Under the pieces are notes generated by a model, which was given only the letters and a program-made list of their open reading frames with translations, did no database searches and was not told where the DNA came from. The translations under genes and the position numbers were made by a program. A stretch of DNA of 64,000 bases from Aquila chrysaetos chrysaetos (taxonomy: Eukaryota; Chordata; Aves; Accipitriformes; Accipitridae): positions 45,364,120 to 45,428,119 of the forward strand of contig NC_044006.1 in NCBI RefSeq assembly GCF_900496995.4, given 5' to 3'. Shown here piece by piece: positions 24,927-37,012 of this stretch. The stretch's first letter is position 1. Each line of letters starts with the position of its first letter.

Positions 24927-26721
24927 TACTCACAAAACATTATTTTGGTCAGAAACCCACATGAAGTTGAGGCTAACATCAGCTTTAATTAAAATCAGCT
25001 CAGTAAACCTGATACTGGATTTCCAGTACTAAATGCAGGTTTACAGGGCTTTAATTAGGATATAAAGGCTCTGTTCCCAGTGGAACAGATCCTCAGTAAA
25101 CCCCTCTGCTAGTCCATTATCCCCAGTCCAGCATGCGTCATTAGGTGCCCCTGTCTATTTTAGCCTTATTAATGTGTTTAGGCACATACATCAGTGAATT
25201 AGCACAAACTGGTCTAAGGTTTCAGGATGAGGGAGCCAGTCATTTCCATCACATCAGCTTTACCTCTCACCTTCCAGAAAAATAAATACTGCAAACCAAC
25301 CCTGCTAGTTTCCCAAGTAAACTGCTCTAGATATATAGCATGTCTCATAATAACATACTGCATTTCAACAAGTTTATATAGCATACAGGAAGGGTTTTTT
25401 AGGCAACATCCATAGACCAAACTCAACCACTTTCGGTTTTGAATTACAAGACAGACCTACTCTCAGGACTGGGGATACTTCATCCTTGCAAACATAAAGA
25501 AGTTAAAAAAAATATTTACTTTTCAAGTATCCTGTACTCTTGCTCCTATAATTCTATAGGCAAATTACAAAGACAAACCCAGACAAAGGAATCCTTTAAA
25601 GAACTAATGCTTTTTAATAATTTTTCTTCTTCAGTGTTCTTCTAAACAGGCATTATTAAGTTTTATTACTGCTTTAGTTACCGCTCTGTCACCCAGAGAA
25701 CCTCATTTTTACAATATCCTAAATCAGAAAATGTTTCATCACCAAAACTTGTTATTTTTATGTTTCTATGCCAGGTGACTATCAAACTTCACAAAATATT
25801 TCAAAACCACTTGAAATTTGTAACAGTCTTACTCATATTACTAATCAGGACAAAACTTACTTGGGCTGCACTCCAAGCATGTATTTTTAAATGGGTAAAA
25901 TACAGGAATGGCATAAATGTAAGGTAGATATCAATCATCAAGTCCGTACATATTAATTTTGATATGGCCCATCACATTGCTACTGTCAGGGAGTTTTACA
26001 CACCTTGGTCATTCCACTCAGTCATACTACATGGACAACATCTTGACTGAGAAATTGCTTACATCTGTTTGTAGCCACAGCAAATCAGGGCCTTAAAATC
26101 AAAGCCAACAGGAAGAGGAAACTGTGATAACTCGAGCCCATTACCTGTGCACTGCCGTTCTGCAGGCGACCAGAAGTTAGGTGACACTTATTTAGGGCAT
26201 CCATACCTGGTAGGCTCCACTGTATAATACAGCACTAAAGTCACTGGTTTAGGTACTGAACAGAAACTAGTTTTAAACCTACCCAGGTTTAAATGGTCAA
26301 TCAGCCACTGAGATAATTAGCCTGAGTCCACATCTTGTGCCTTTTGAGACCTCTATTATATCCAATAGCATGGAGTGATCCTCCTCACTTGCCAAAATGA
26401 AGGTCACCAGTATGGCTAGAGATGCTGCTGCATCCCACTGTTAGGTAGAGAAAATGCTCTATGAGGCCTTTTATCATCTTCTTTTATACTTCCATTGTCA
26501 TAATCAAGCAACCGCTTTCTGTATAACCAAAACACAAAGAAACCTGCCACTATGCAATCTCTTTCTTTCATCTGGGAGAAAGGAATTTGTATTGATGCTA
26601 ATATGCCTTCCTTAAATTTATTGCCAACTGATCAAACAAATCTTGATCAAATAGAACACATGGAATATTACTCAGTCCTGGTTTAGCTTTTTAATAGAAA
26701 GCATATCTTTTTAATACAGAC

Positions 26722-26765
26722 ATATATATATTTATTTATTTTTTTTTTTAATTTTTTTTTTTTTT
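26722..26765. repeat. AT/T-rich low-complexity tract
   Basis: ATATATATATTTATTTATT is followed by runs of T9 and T14. Read on the minus strand this is a long A-run next to TA repeats. I recognised no retroposon body at its other side. Confidence 0.7.
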
Positions 26766-27644
26766 CCCAAGAGCTATGATAAACATGCTGGGATGATTTG
26801 GAGAACACAGAGAAGTGCAACCTATCAGACCACCAGTTAACCCTGAAAATGAAAACCATCTGCAGAGAAGTTTATTCCAGTGAGGCCTGCTGAACCTGGA
26901 AACAAGAAACGGTTGTGGGTTTAGGATGACAGGAAAACCTACTGTCACAAAGGTATTTGTTTGCATTTCTACTTATGGCACAAGTTATAACTTGTGGCAT
27001 GAATTCTAGCACCCTATTCTGTATGACGTTACATAATGTTGCATTTACTTGGCAGATTGAACCTTCAGGTTCACGGGTAATTACTTATATTTTAGCTCAT
27101 GCCCATGTTTTTACACTATCCCATTAAGAGCTGGTAATAGAAATGAAAATCATTAAAACTTTTTAACATATTCTGGGATGGGAAGCTATATTTAAAAAAA
27201 ATACTTCATGTTGACTATAGTCTGACTGCTGTACACTGTACTTCTCCTACTACTGATAGGTGATATACCTTTCACACATAAATGGTCAGACCCTAAATCT
27301 AAAAAGGAAAAATAGAAGTGTAAAGAGAAATACTTAAAGCACTTATGGGCAGTCACTTTTGCAAAGCCACTTAGCAAAAGAGGAAGAAATGCAAATGCAA
27401 TCAGGTCATTCTGATTTCCAGCCTCCTGTTCTAATCACTGGATAATAGCATCTTTCCTAGCTCCCTTTCAGAAAGCTACCCATAGAATATATCCTACGCA
27501 CACATAGCTGAAGTATCAGCTAGAATCTTGAAGGATCATTAAGGAATAAGCAAATTACACCAACGAATAACAAAAAAGAAAAACCACTGTTATTTTACAT
27601 ATGTCTCCATCATATTTGCAACTTTTAAATATCATTAGTACTTG

Positions 27645-27668
27645 ATAAGAAGTCCATAAGAAGTCCAT
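27645..27668. repeat. 11-bp tandem duplication
   Basis: The unit ATAAGAAGTCC occurs twice head to tail at 27645-27655 and 27656-27666 and starts a third copy (AT). It is a simple slippage-type duplication. Confidence 0.7.
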
Positions 27669-28643
27669 TCGCATGGTAAGAACACAAAGTGAGTACAAAT
27701 TTAAATATTCATCAGGAAGCTGTGGAGCTTTCTGCCAGTCAAGCTTTGCCATTTTATGAATTCAGAGAATAACACTCAACAAAGTATTCAGGCAGGAAAA
27801 AGGAACAATAACTAAAATGTTGCTCTAGCTACAGTTAACGCTCAGAAGCATTGTTGGAGTGTTTGATAGATCAGATGAATGTAAATACTCTATTTACTGC
27901 TGTGAAGTAGTCAAGAAAAAATGCTGTGAACATTTAATTATTACCACGAATCCAGAAACTCTAAGACATTAATTTTAAATATTCAATTACCTATTGAACA
28001 AAAATCTATTAGGATGCTGTCGTGAGTGTAGCGGCTGCTTGTTAACTCTCCAGCATGGCAATAAAACTTGGGCAATGACTGTAATTGTACTAGGGATCAA
28101 AGAGCTGAGCTCCTACTGAGAAGCAAGTGTATACACTGCCAATATTTCATCATTCAGAGTCACTTTCCCTCCTCTACCTAATATGAAAGCTATAAAAACA
28201 AAACAAAAAAACCCCTCAAACTGTTATTGTTAAAGCCAAAAACTAATTAGTCATTGCTTCCCAAAGTGTTATGTGAAAAGTCTCTAGAAATAATGGGCTG
28301 CATTCTGAAATTTTATAGGTTTACTGAGTCTAGTGTTCTCTGGTATTTCCTGTTTCCCTTGCTAAGGAAGATTGAGTAGAGTTTACAAGTCATCTTGAAT
28401 AACACACAAACTTTTCAATAAAGGCAATAATTTGTAGATTCATAAAGTAAATGCTTGAAATAAAGACAAGGGTTGTAAACAAAAGGAATAACAAGACTTC
28501 TTCTATTGTTTTTAGAACTAAAATTCCCAGCATCTTAAACCTTCCAGCAGCATATGATTTGCCATTTTGGTAGGGTTTGGTGATGCACTTTTATTTTTCC
28601 ACTGAAAATATCTGAGCTTGAAAGCAGTAATACATGACATACC

Positions 28644-28682
28644 GGGGGGGGGGGGGGGGGGGGAGGGGGGGGGAGGGGCGGG
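28644..28682 (+). repeat. Poly-G tract, strong G-quadruplex candidate
   Basis: Twenty consecutive G (28644-28663), A, nine G, A, four G, C, three G. The plus strand therefore holds far more than the four G-runs needed for an intramolecular quadruplex, and the minus strand is a C-run. The true length may be uncertain, because long mononucleotide G runs are hard to sequence and assemble. Confidence 0.9.
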
Positions 28683-29040
28683 TGGCAGGATAAAACCAAC
28701 ACATCCATTTAAGTCTAAAGTACTATTTTGGTATGTTAATGCATACATATCATAGCAGTTATAGGCTGCTAATGATATGGGGAACAATGAACAGCTTTCT
28801 GTCTCTTCCCCTGTGAGATATTCCAGCAAAAGATCTCAAAACATGAGGACATATATAAAGACTTCAATGTGATCCTTGAAACACTTACGTATGTTACTTT
28901 TCCAAGCTATGAGCATTTGAATGATGCTCCATACAATTAATGACAAGGAATCACTTACTTTCTTGGTAGCTCTACCTACTATGAAAACAAGGTTAAATGT
29001 CATGACTCTTGATCAAAGTCCTGAGAGGATGATTCAGATC

Positions 29041-29090
29041 CCTGGCCCCATCACAGTTAATGGGAGTTCTGCTATTGACTTTATTATGTC
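29041..29090. repeat. Possible relic of an ancient palindromic amniote repeat
   Basis: 'cctggccccatcacagttaa' then 'tgggagttctgctattgact' resembles a phrase common in turtle, crocodile and bird DNA of the form 'cctggccccattgaagtcaatgggag...ccattgactt'. Both halves of the imperfect palindrome around the TTAATGGGAG core can be made out. I cannot give it a family name. Confidence 0.4.
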
Positions 29091-32000
29091 AGTATTTCAA
29101 CTTCTGAGATCATTTAATTGTCCCAAACATTTATCACCTTGTTTCTGTTTTACAGCACAGCTAAAAGCATATCCAGAAGAACTGCAGCCATAATGCTATG
29201 ACCAAACACTGCTTTAGTGAGGACTCAAAAGAGAAAAATACCATCTTCCAGAAAAACAATTCCTAAATCAGCCCCTGAATTTGTGCACAATCCTAAGCCA
29301 TATTCACTTACGACATCTAACAGCATCACAGCCCCAGTGTGTATTGCTGCATCTTAGTTTACTTATATTTTACACAGTTACTATGAACGTACACTGGTCA
29401 AGAAAATGCTTTTCCAACACACGAGGTATGTTAAAGCTCTGTCCATATCCATGTGCAGGTGTATCTGCCATGTTTCCAGTATTGTTCTGGTTTTCATTAA
29501 ATTAGCAAAAAGACACAGATTTTCAAAGGACTGTGTTCAAGGAGAAAATGCCCTTGATTTACTTAATAAAGAAAATAGGTGCATCTGTATGCTTAACTAC
29601 CATCCGTATAGTACATTTGATAAAACTAATAATAACAATATGCACAGATTGTTCTTTTTTTTTTTCCTAATCTTGTTGTGTATTCAACTCACATAGGCGT
29701 AAGTCTGAACCCAGCTCCACTGAAGTCTAAGAGACTCCACTGCCTCTTATAGCAATGTGATAGAAGTAGCAGGATTGGTACTGAAGAAAACAAGTTGGAT
29801 TAAAAGAAGAGACAGAAAGCAGGGCAGTTGGGTGGATCCCAAACCCAAAAGATATCTGTTAGCAAGCCAGAAATTTAGGCTGCATGTTTTGTATCTCTTT
29901 GAGATGGTTTTTTTTTTTATTTGCTGACTATTAAACTGCACAAAAAGTACCTGGAGATGTAGTAAACTTGCATTGCTTTGGTTAAAAAAAGGTTTTCCGC
30001 AGTAAACCTCTGCATTGAAAAGATGCCTTTATCCTCAAATTTAAGCTCCAGTAACATTTTTAACAAACTAACCTTGGCCTTAAGACACCATCAGAACGTG
30101 CTTAGTTTCAGCATATTATATATAATGTGTTTTACATACATGACACTCTTCAGTAAGTTAATAAAAGCTCTAAATTTGTCTCTAGCTGATGTTCATTTCT
30201 TAAGAAATGTACACATCTGCATGCAAATGAGGAACATCAGTTGAGCTCCTCACATCTTGTACGTGGTCCTCCAAAGACCAGTTCCCGCAGGCAAAGAAGC
30301 ACTTGGTCCCTCAGCTTCTAATCAGAGCTGCCTCCATTCAGTGATCTGGCACAATACACACAGTCTTATAATAGGTGACAAAAAGTGAGAAAGCCATAAA
30401 ACGTCTATGTTTTGGGTTTAGCACACAGAGCCTCTCGGTTTTAAACGTTCATAAAAAATATCAAAATATTTTTAGAAATGAAATCCAAGATACCTATTTT
30501 GAATAAGCTGCTGTGTTCTGAGGTAACTGGATTGTAAAAACAAACAGGAGTATTAATAAAAATGTTCCAGCAGCTTAAATCTGTTGTAATTTAGTAAATT
30601 ACTGTACACCCACCCAGTAGTCCTGCACTATAAAGTTACTTTCGACTTTATACCAATGTATTTCTAGCAGCAAATCTCCACTGCAGACCATTTATTTGAC
30701 CTTTCTAGCACAGATCATGTTATAATACTGAAATTCTTTATGCTCCTAAAAATAGCAATGCAGAGATTCTGAAATGATTAATGACAGTTAGGACTGTTGA
30801 GCTCGATGTAGAAAAATAAAATGGTGTATACATCCATCCATCTACTGAAACCTGTAAGATTACTTTTCCTGTTCTGGGGTTAGGATATTAAATTTCCTAA
30901 GAGCTCTCCACTTCCAAGATTGTCAGAATGTCAATGGCTTTATCCAACATTTGTTCTAACATTTAATATAATACATAACTGCCTAGAGGTACCAAAATAC
31001 AGGCAGCAATTGAAGGGTGGTTTTCTAAAGATATAAATAGGAATGCTAGACATGAGTTTATTGTGAAAATCTTGAGACTCCCAAGACTCAGGACTGAGAT
31101 CTCTGTCACAGCCATGTCCCTGCAAAGCGTTCTTCTGTTCAAAGTACTCCCTGACAAACATACTTACGATGCGGAGATCCTTTGCCTTTCCTCAGCAGAC
31201 TACAGTCCAAACTGCTTGAAAAATCTTGTTAAGGACCAAGCACTGCTACAGTGAATGTGTGGAATTTCTTTACTTTCTTCATAGAAGTGTCAGTGTTTAT
31301 TAATGAATTGCATAGAATTAAAACACTGATCTCTAGAGTTGGTATCTGAGTATCTCTTGTGCTGGTAACAAAGAACCACGTCCCGTCAGAAAATTAAGGG
31401 GAGTAAAGCGTATAATAGGACAATTATAGTGATATTACCAGAGAATTACATATACGCTATATTTTAAAAGGGTGACCATAAAGCTGACTGCAATCCAGTC
31501 CACCAATTTCAATTGACTTGTGAAGGAAAACATAGCAGACTATCCTGGAGCAGATGCCTAATTTTTAGACGGATAAAGTGACGCGAGATGAACTGTGCTC
31601 TGTGCGTCTTAATGCCACTTTTTTTTAACTCATTCTTCTGACTCAGGAGACAAAGTTATCACTGGCCAGGCATTTTCTGTTTTCTAACCACATTAAAACC
31701 AAAACTGACCAGTGTTAAAGCCGTTGCACATGATGAATGCATGTTCAATTCACTTAGAGCCTATGCCAGTGACATGAGCTGAACGTCAGCTGTGTCTTAC
31801 ATGTCTACTTATTCTAGCTTTTCTCAAAGAGGAGAATCATGACCCTCCATTTTCAACACTTAAGCAGCAGGCACCTAACAATACTTAAGCAGAGGGTGGA
31901 ATAGTGGACAGCATGAAGGTAATAAGGTCTCAGCAAAAATTTTCCATATTCCTTGGATGGATCAGCAGATGTACAAGTAAGACGCACAACCTGTAGTGCA

Positions 32001-33748
32001 CACAACCCTCATGCATTGCAGGACAAAGCAGAGAAGACAGAAAACCCTGATGACTGTCATTGTTTTTCCCCTGGTCCCACAGTATTGCAGTCCACCATGT
32101 AGAAATGGCATTGTTCATTATGAACAGGATGGAATAACCTGACGAACGAGCTAAGAACTTAGTTCACAGCCCATTTAAATTCACAACATTGAGATGTGAA
32201 ACAACAGTTGTTTCTGTATGGGTACGAGGAAACGAGCATTAAGGACTCGATGCTGAAAATTTAAACATCAAAACAAATCAGGGAAACAAACCAGGATCAT
32301 TGATGTGCAGTAGCACATGAAGTTCTCCTTCGTTACAAATTTGCTTGGTGTTCATTGCTGGTAATGTGCAGATGTCATTGCACTTGCCTAAGAGCTTTCT
32401 TGTAATGAAGGACTGATTTTACATACTATTAAAATTATAATGCTGCTGCTGCAAGGAACCTGAAGGACAACAAGCTGAAAGCTATTACTGAAAGAACAAG
32501 ATCCGAATATGTTCATTCTTCATATTCCACGCAGCCATTTATCATTCAAGGAGCAAATTTTACAGCTGAAATAATAGCATTTATAAGGAACCTAGATCTT
32601 TAACTCCCATTTCAACACCAGCCATATCTGAAATTCTCAGCATTTCTTTTACAGGCCTTATCATTTCAACATATATTAAGTGAAAGTGAGTATACATGGA
32701 ATACATGTTTCTTTTAGTAGATCCTGGATTTTATAAGAAACAACTAGTTATACAAGAGAAAAAAGCCCAAGTCTTTTAAATTAAAACTGGTGAAACTCAT
32801 GCAAATAACAAAAATAACACATTCTCACTTAATACTTATTTAATAATTCCTTAAACTGTTTAAATAAATATTAATTTAATGATCATTTTAAGGTTTTTTT
32901 ATAACAATTAAAATTGCATCAATAATGATTTAATTAAGTTAAGCAGGCTTCAGGTGCATTTGCATGCCTTTTGTAACAGCAATTTAAAACTGAATAAATT
33001 AAACTCTTGCAACTTTTCAAATACAGAGATAGCAAGTAAAATTCTTCTTGGAAACACTCTCACCCATAAGCACCTTTATGCATATAAGCAGTGCCTTCGA
33101 GTTCTATTCATGGAAGTGTTTTCTGGAATGAGGCCCTATGGAATAACCGTAAAAGCGGTACTCTATTTTCTAGTATTAAATATAGCTGAGGAGCATGTAG
33201 TTTTTGAATAGCCATTTTATTCTTTCTGTGTCTGAATGCCAGCGCATCGTTGGTGGTACGCTTTGAAATTTATGGAACCCATTCATATAATATTGTGAGC
33301 TGTTCTTATTTCCATACCATGAGAAGTATAAAATTTCTTACTGAAGGGAAAACAATATCCTCAAATTTCTATTTGCATGAAGAAATACGTACCTTTGGGG
33401 GCCATCCTTGAACTAATCTTATTGTTTCAACATGATAATTCTGTATATTTTTGTGTCTTCACAGTTGTTCACAAGCTTATTATTCTGTATTGAGATGTTA
33501 GTTTTCTACCTTAAATCTGTGTATTTTTTAAATTGAATTCCTTGCACTTGCTTTTCTGAAGTTCTATGAAGATCACAGAGCAAGAAATAATATGCAGATA
33601 TGTTTTGTATAAATTCTTTGCACTAACGCATGAGAACTCGTCTTTTCTTCCAGTACAGTGACAGCTCACAGATACGTTTCAAGCAATCTTTTGCTTTTTG
33701 GTTTGTAGCCATTGAATTTTAAATTACTAAGCAACATTAAAACGATGA

Positions 33749-33806
33749 ATGCAAGATATTAATCTTGCATATGAATTGTATGAAAGATAAAGCTATGCGC
33801 TTTATC
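33749..33806. other. Two adjacent short hairpins
   Basis: ATGCAAGAT (33749-33757) pairs with ATCTTGCAT (33762-33770) across a 4-base loop. Sixteen bases on, GATAAAGC (33786-33793) pairs with GCTTTATC (33799-33806) across a 5-base loop. Both stems are perfect. Their closeness is unusual, but each is short enough to arise by chance. The first also presents octamer-like ATGCAA words in both arms. Confidence 0.6.
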
Positions 33807-35484
33807 AGTAAAGCTATTTGTTAAATGTAGATGATCAAATTTTTTGTTTTCAAAGGGTATTTGGAGACATACTGTTTAAGTCCTTGCTGTATTTATAATA
33901 ATAAAATCTTTGAACAGGAGAGAAAAAATCAAGATCTTTCCAATAACCTAAATATCTTGATATTTCTATAAAAATATTTTTATTTCATTCTTGAATTACC
34001 ATGCTTCACATTCCAGGTTCCTGCCTAGTTCTTTCCAATATTCATCATTAGAATTTGAGTACAGACAAGAAGGAACCGACTGAATTTCATAGCTGCCCAG
34101 TGACATGAAAAATCTTCCCAGTAAGAAGCTTCCAGTGCCACTGTCTCCAGAGTGATCAGAAAAGTGAATTAATTGATAGAAATTATGACAGGCAGAGTGA
34201 CGTGTACAAACAACAACCAGGATTTCAAGTTTTCATGTTAGGATCTTGGGTGCTTATTTCAATATCATTAGGGACGGAAGAAAGAAATATATGTACAAAT
34301 CTCACAAATTAAAAAAAAAAAGAAAGGCTGTCCTGATGAATATTTATGCATATCTATACACATATGTATGAAACACACTTCCCGACTTTGAAGATGTCTT
34401 CCCTATACAAGGAGACAAAGCCAAACACTTATACTTCTCTAGACCGCTCTTCTTTCAGCCATCTCAGACGACCAGGGGTACTTCTACACGCAAAAAGCTC
34501 TGAAGGGACGCCAAAAAGGCCAAAGCATCTCAATGAAAAAGTTTAGGGAGGTCCTGCCCTGGGGTTCAGAAATCAATAAAGTTAGATGAGCAGGGCTCAG
34601 CATAGCCCTGACCAGACTAGACTGCTTCAAGTTTCAAAGCTCGGGGCTGTGTTTCACTTCCTGGTGCACCTTCTTCACAAGCGGAAACATCCTGCATTCT
34701 GCAAAAGAGACTGTGCAGCCCCAGGACTAGCACAACAGAAGAAGAATGTGCTAAAAATCCAACCATAAACCTCTTCAGCCTTTGCCAGTAACCACCTACC
34801 TTTCCTCTGAAGTCTGGCTAATATAAGAAAGGCCATTCTGGCCTTTGTGGACCGTTCCAAAGAAGCCTCCACATGTCCTTCTGGTTTTTATGCCAGGAAC
34901 AAAATGATTGTTAGAAAATTAATAAAAGCAAGTCTCTCAAAAAACAATGTGTGGGATATTTCTCACTGAATATCTATGACACATAATAGAGGAAATATCT
35001 TTAAGGATATTTACCTTAGATGGGAATGAAATCTACCACTCACATACTAGATAAGATGGAATCACAAGTGGAAAAATCCTTACAGTTTTTAAATACTTGA
35101 ATGCCTATCTTTGTTCTATCTCAAGTAAAATCAATACATCTGACAATGTCATTATTTTGTTACTAATAAATTACGTATTAAATGAATTAAACATCACACA
35201 GACACAAAACTATCTCTTAATGGGAAACCATTGTTACTAAACAGCATTAAGAAGCAACATTTTATTTGGAATATGGTCCTGTAAGGTCATTCCAAATATT
35301 ATTCAATATTTTTATCCTTCATCTAACACTGCAAATGATGTAAAATCTGAATGACAGATGAAGTTGAATGAAGCATTAAGGCTCTGTTCATTTCAAGCAG
35401 AACAAAACAGGTTCTAAAATCATCAGCTGAAGAAGTAAATAAGGCCACCTTTGGACAACTGAAGAAGCCTCAAATTTACATGTC

Positions 35485-37012
35485 CTGATACTCAAGGGGG
35501 AGGGCTTCAACCACCTGTCATCTGCTGGAAGGACAACACAGCAAAGCACAAGCAATCCAGGAGGTTACTGGAGCGCACTAGTGGTCACTTCCTAACACAG
35601 GCAATTGAGGAATGGACAAAGGCAGGTGATCTGCTGGACAAACAAGGAAGAACTGGTTGGGAATGTGAAGGCTGTGGGTAGCTTTGGCTGCAGTGACCAT
35701 GACATTGTGGAGTTCAGCATCCTGAGAGGAGGCAACCACACTAATAAGCAGAATCACAACCTTGGACTTCAGGAGAAGAGACTTTGGCCTGTTCAGGGGG
35801 TTGCCTGGAAGAATCCCATGGGACACGAAGAGAAAAGGGGTCCAAGAGAGCTGGTTGATTTTCAAGGATCAACTCCTCCATGCTCAGAAACAGTCCAGCT
35901 GAGGGGCCTGAGGCCAAGCAAAGGCAGGAGGAGGCCCGCATGGATGAACAGGGAGCTCCTGACAAAACTCAAACATAAAAAGGAAGCATAACAGAGGTGG
36001 AAGCAGAGACAGGACACCCCGGAGGAATACAGAGACACTATCCAAGCATGCACAGATGGGGTTCAGAAAGCCAAAGCCCATCTGGAGGTAAATCTGACAC
36101 GGCAGATGAAAGGCAACAATAAGACCACCTATTGAGATATCAGCCACAATAGGAAGATTTGGAAAGAAGTGGGTCCGTGGTTTAATGGGGCAGGGGACCT
36201 GATATCAAAGGACATGGAAAAGGCCAAGGTACTCAGCGCCTTCTTCACCGTTGTCTTCACTGGTAAGATTTGTCTGCAAGAATCCCAGGCCACTGAGACC
36301 AGTGGGAGGGTCTGAACCGCTGAAGACTGACCATCCATAGAGGAAGATCAGGTTAGGGAAAGGTTAAACATAACCATAAGATCAGATGGGATGCACGCAG
36401 GAGTGCTGAGGGAGCTGAACAGTGTTGAAGGAGGTGATCCTTTCACTCTGCTCCACGCAGGTGAGACACGTCTGGAAGGCTGCATCCAGTTCTGGGGATA
36501 AAACTCCTCAGTACAGGAGAGACATGGACATATTGGAGTAAGTCCAGCAAAGGTCTACAAAAGACAATGAAGGCACTGGAGCCCCTCACATGAGAGGCTG
36601 AGAGAGCTGGGAGTGTTCAGCGTGGAGATGAGATGGCTCAGGGGAATCTTATGAATGTGTACAAATTCTTATGAATGTCTGACTGGGGATGGTGTTGTAA
36701 AGAGCATGGAGACAAACTCTACTCAGTAGTATCCAGTGAAAGGACAAGAGGCAATGGGCACAAATTGAAGTACAGGAAGTTCCATTTAAACATAAGAAAG
36801 ACTTTTTTCACTGTGAGTGTTGTCAAACACTGGAACATGGTGCCCACAGAGGTTGTGGAGTCCCCACCTCTGGACATATTCAAAACCTGATGGGACTTGG
36901 CCTAGATCAACCTGCGGTAGCTGATCCTGCTTTGAGCAGGGAGGTGAGAGTGTACGATCTCCAGAGGTCCTTTCCAAACTCAACAATTCCATGATTTTGT
37001 GACTCTGTGAAA
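35485..37012 (+). mobile_element. CR1 LINE, 5'-truncated and internally deleted
   Basis: This is the clearest retrotransposon of the window. The left part (from about 35485) matches the CR1 ORF2 endonuclease region: 'catctgctggaaggacaac', 'caatccaggaggtta', 'aacaaggaagaactggtt', 'ggctgcagtgaccatgac'. It runs through the endonuclease-RT linker to 'gggatgcacgcaggagtgct' near 36390 and 'gagggagctgaac' near 36410. At about 36420 it jumps directly to the 3' part ('gaggtgatcctttcac', 'gtgagacacgtctggaaggc'), so most of the reverse transcriptase and its catalytic motifs are absent. The 3' end runs through 'tgctttgagcagggaggt' and 'gaggtcctttcc' to the terminal 'attccatgattttgtgactc' octamer-type repeat. 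No target-site duplication is expected for CR1. Confidence 0.95.
35605..36315 (+). pseudogene. CR1 ORF2 remnant (end of endonuclease and linker)
   Basis: In an intact CR1, ORF2 encodes an apurinic-type endonuclease followed by a reverse transcriptase. Here the frame starting at 35605 is a remnant with the residues CSDHDIVEF near codons 32-40, which contain the conserved S-D-H of the endonuclease C-terminal motif. Near codons 110-127 comes PAWMNRELLTKLKHKKEA, a hallmark of the CR1 linker. The frame is stopped in phase at 35989 (TAA), 36133 (TGA) and 36313 (TGA), and the intervening translation still matches CR1 (for example TPEEYRDT and KDMEKAKVLSAFF). Upstream of about 35640 the endonuclease continues in a different frame after a small deletion of the 'DLVL' segment. 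The ATG at 35605 is not a biological start. The protein cannot be made. Confidence 0.85.

Larger units (their letters stand above)
24004..35484. other. Long non-coding stretch, no gene recognised
   Basis: This 11.5-kb interval has only short chance frames, including a proline-rich minus-strand frame at 28518-28829 created solely by the poly-G run at 28644. No exon with convincing flanking splice sites was found. A strong-looking donor on the minus strand near 31164 (CATC|GTAAGTATG) is preceded by stops in all frames. The segment 32400-33900 is AT-rich with many ATTA/TAAT motifs and two adjacent hairpins, and is a conserved-element candidate. Confidence 0.5.

Noticed and set aside
28518-28829. 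Minus-strand frame with a proline-rich segment
   Set aside because: The proline run is only the translation of the poly-G/poly-C tract at 28644-28682.
31040-31260. Possible minus-strand exon ending at a strong donor CATC|GTAAGTATG
   Set aside because: All three frames upstream of the donor contain stops within a few dozen bases, and no acceptor was evident. A non-coding exon remains possible but unsupported.
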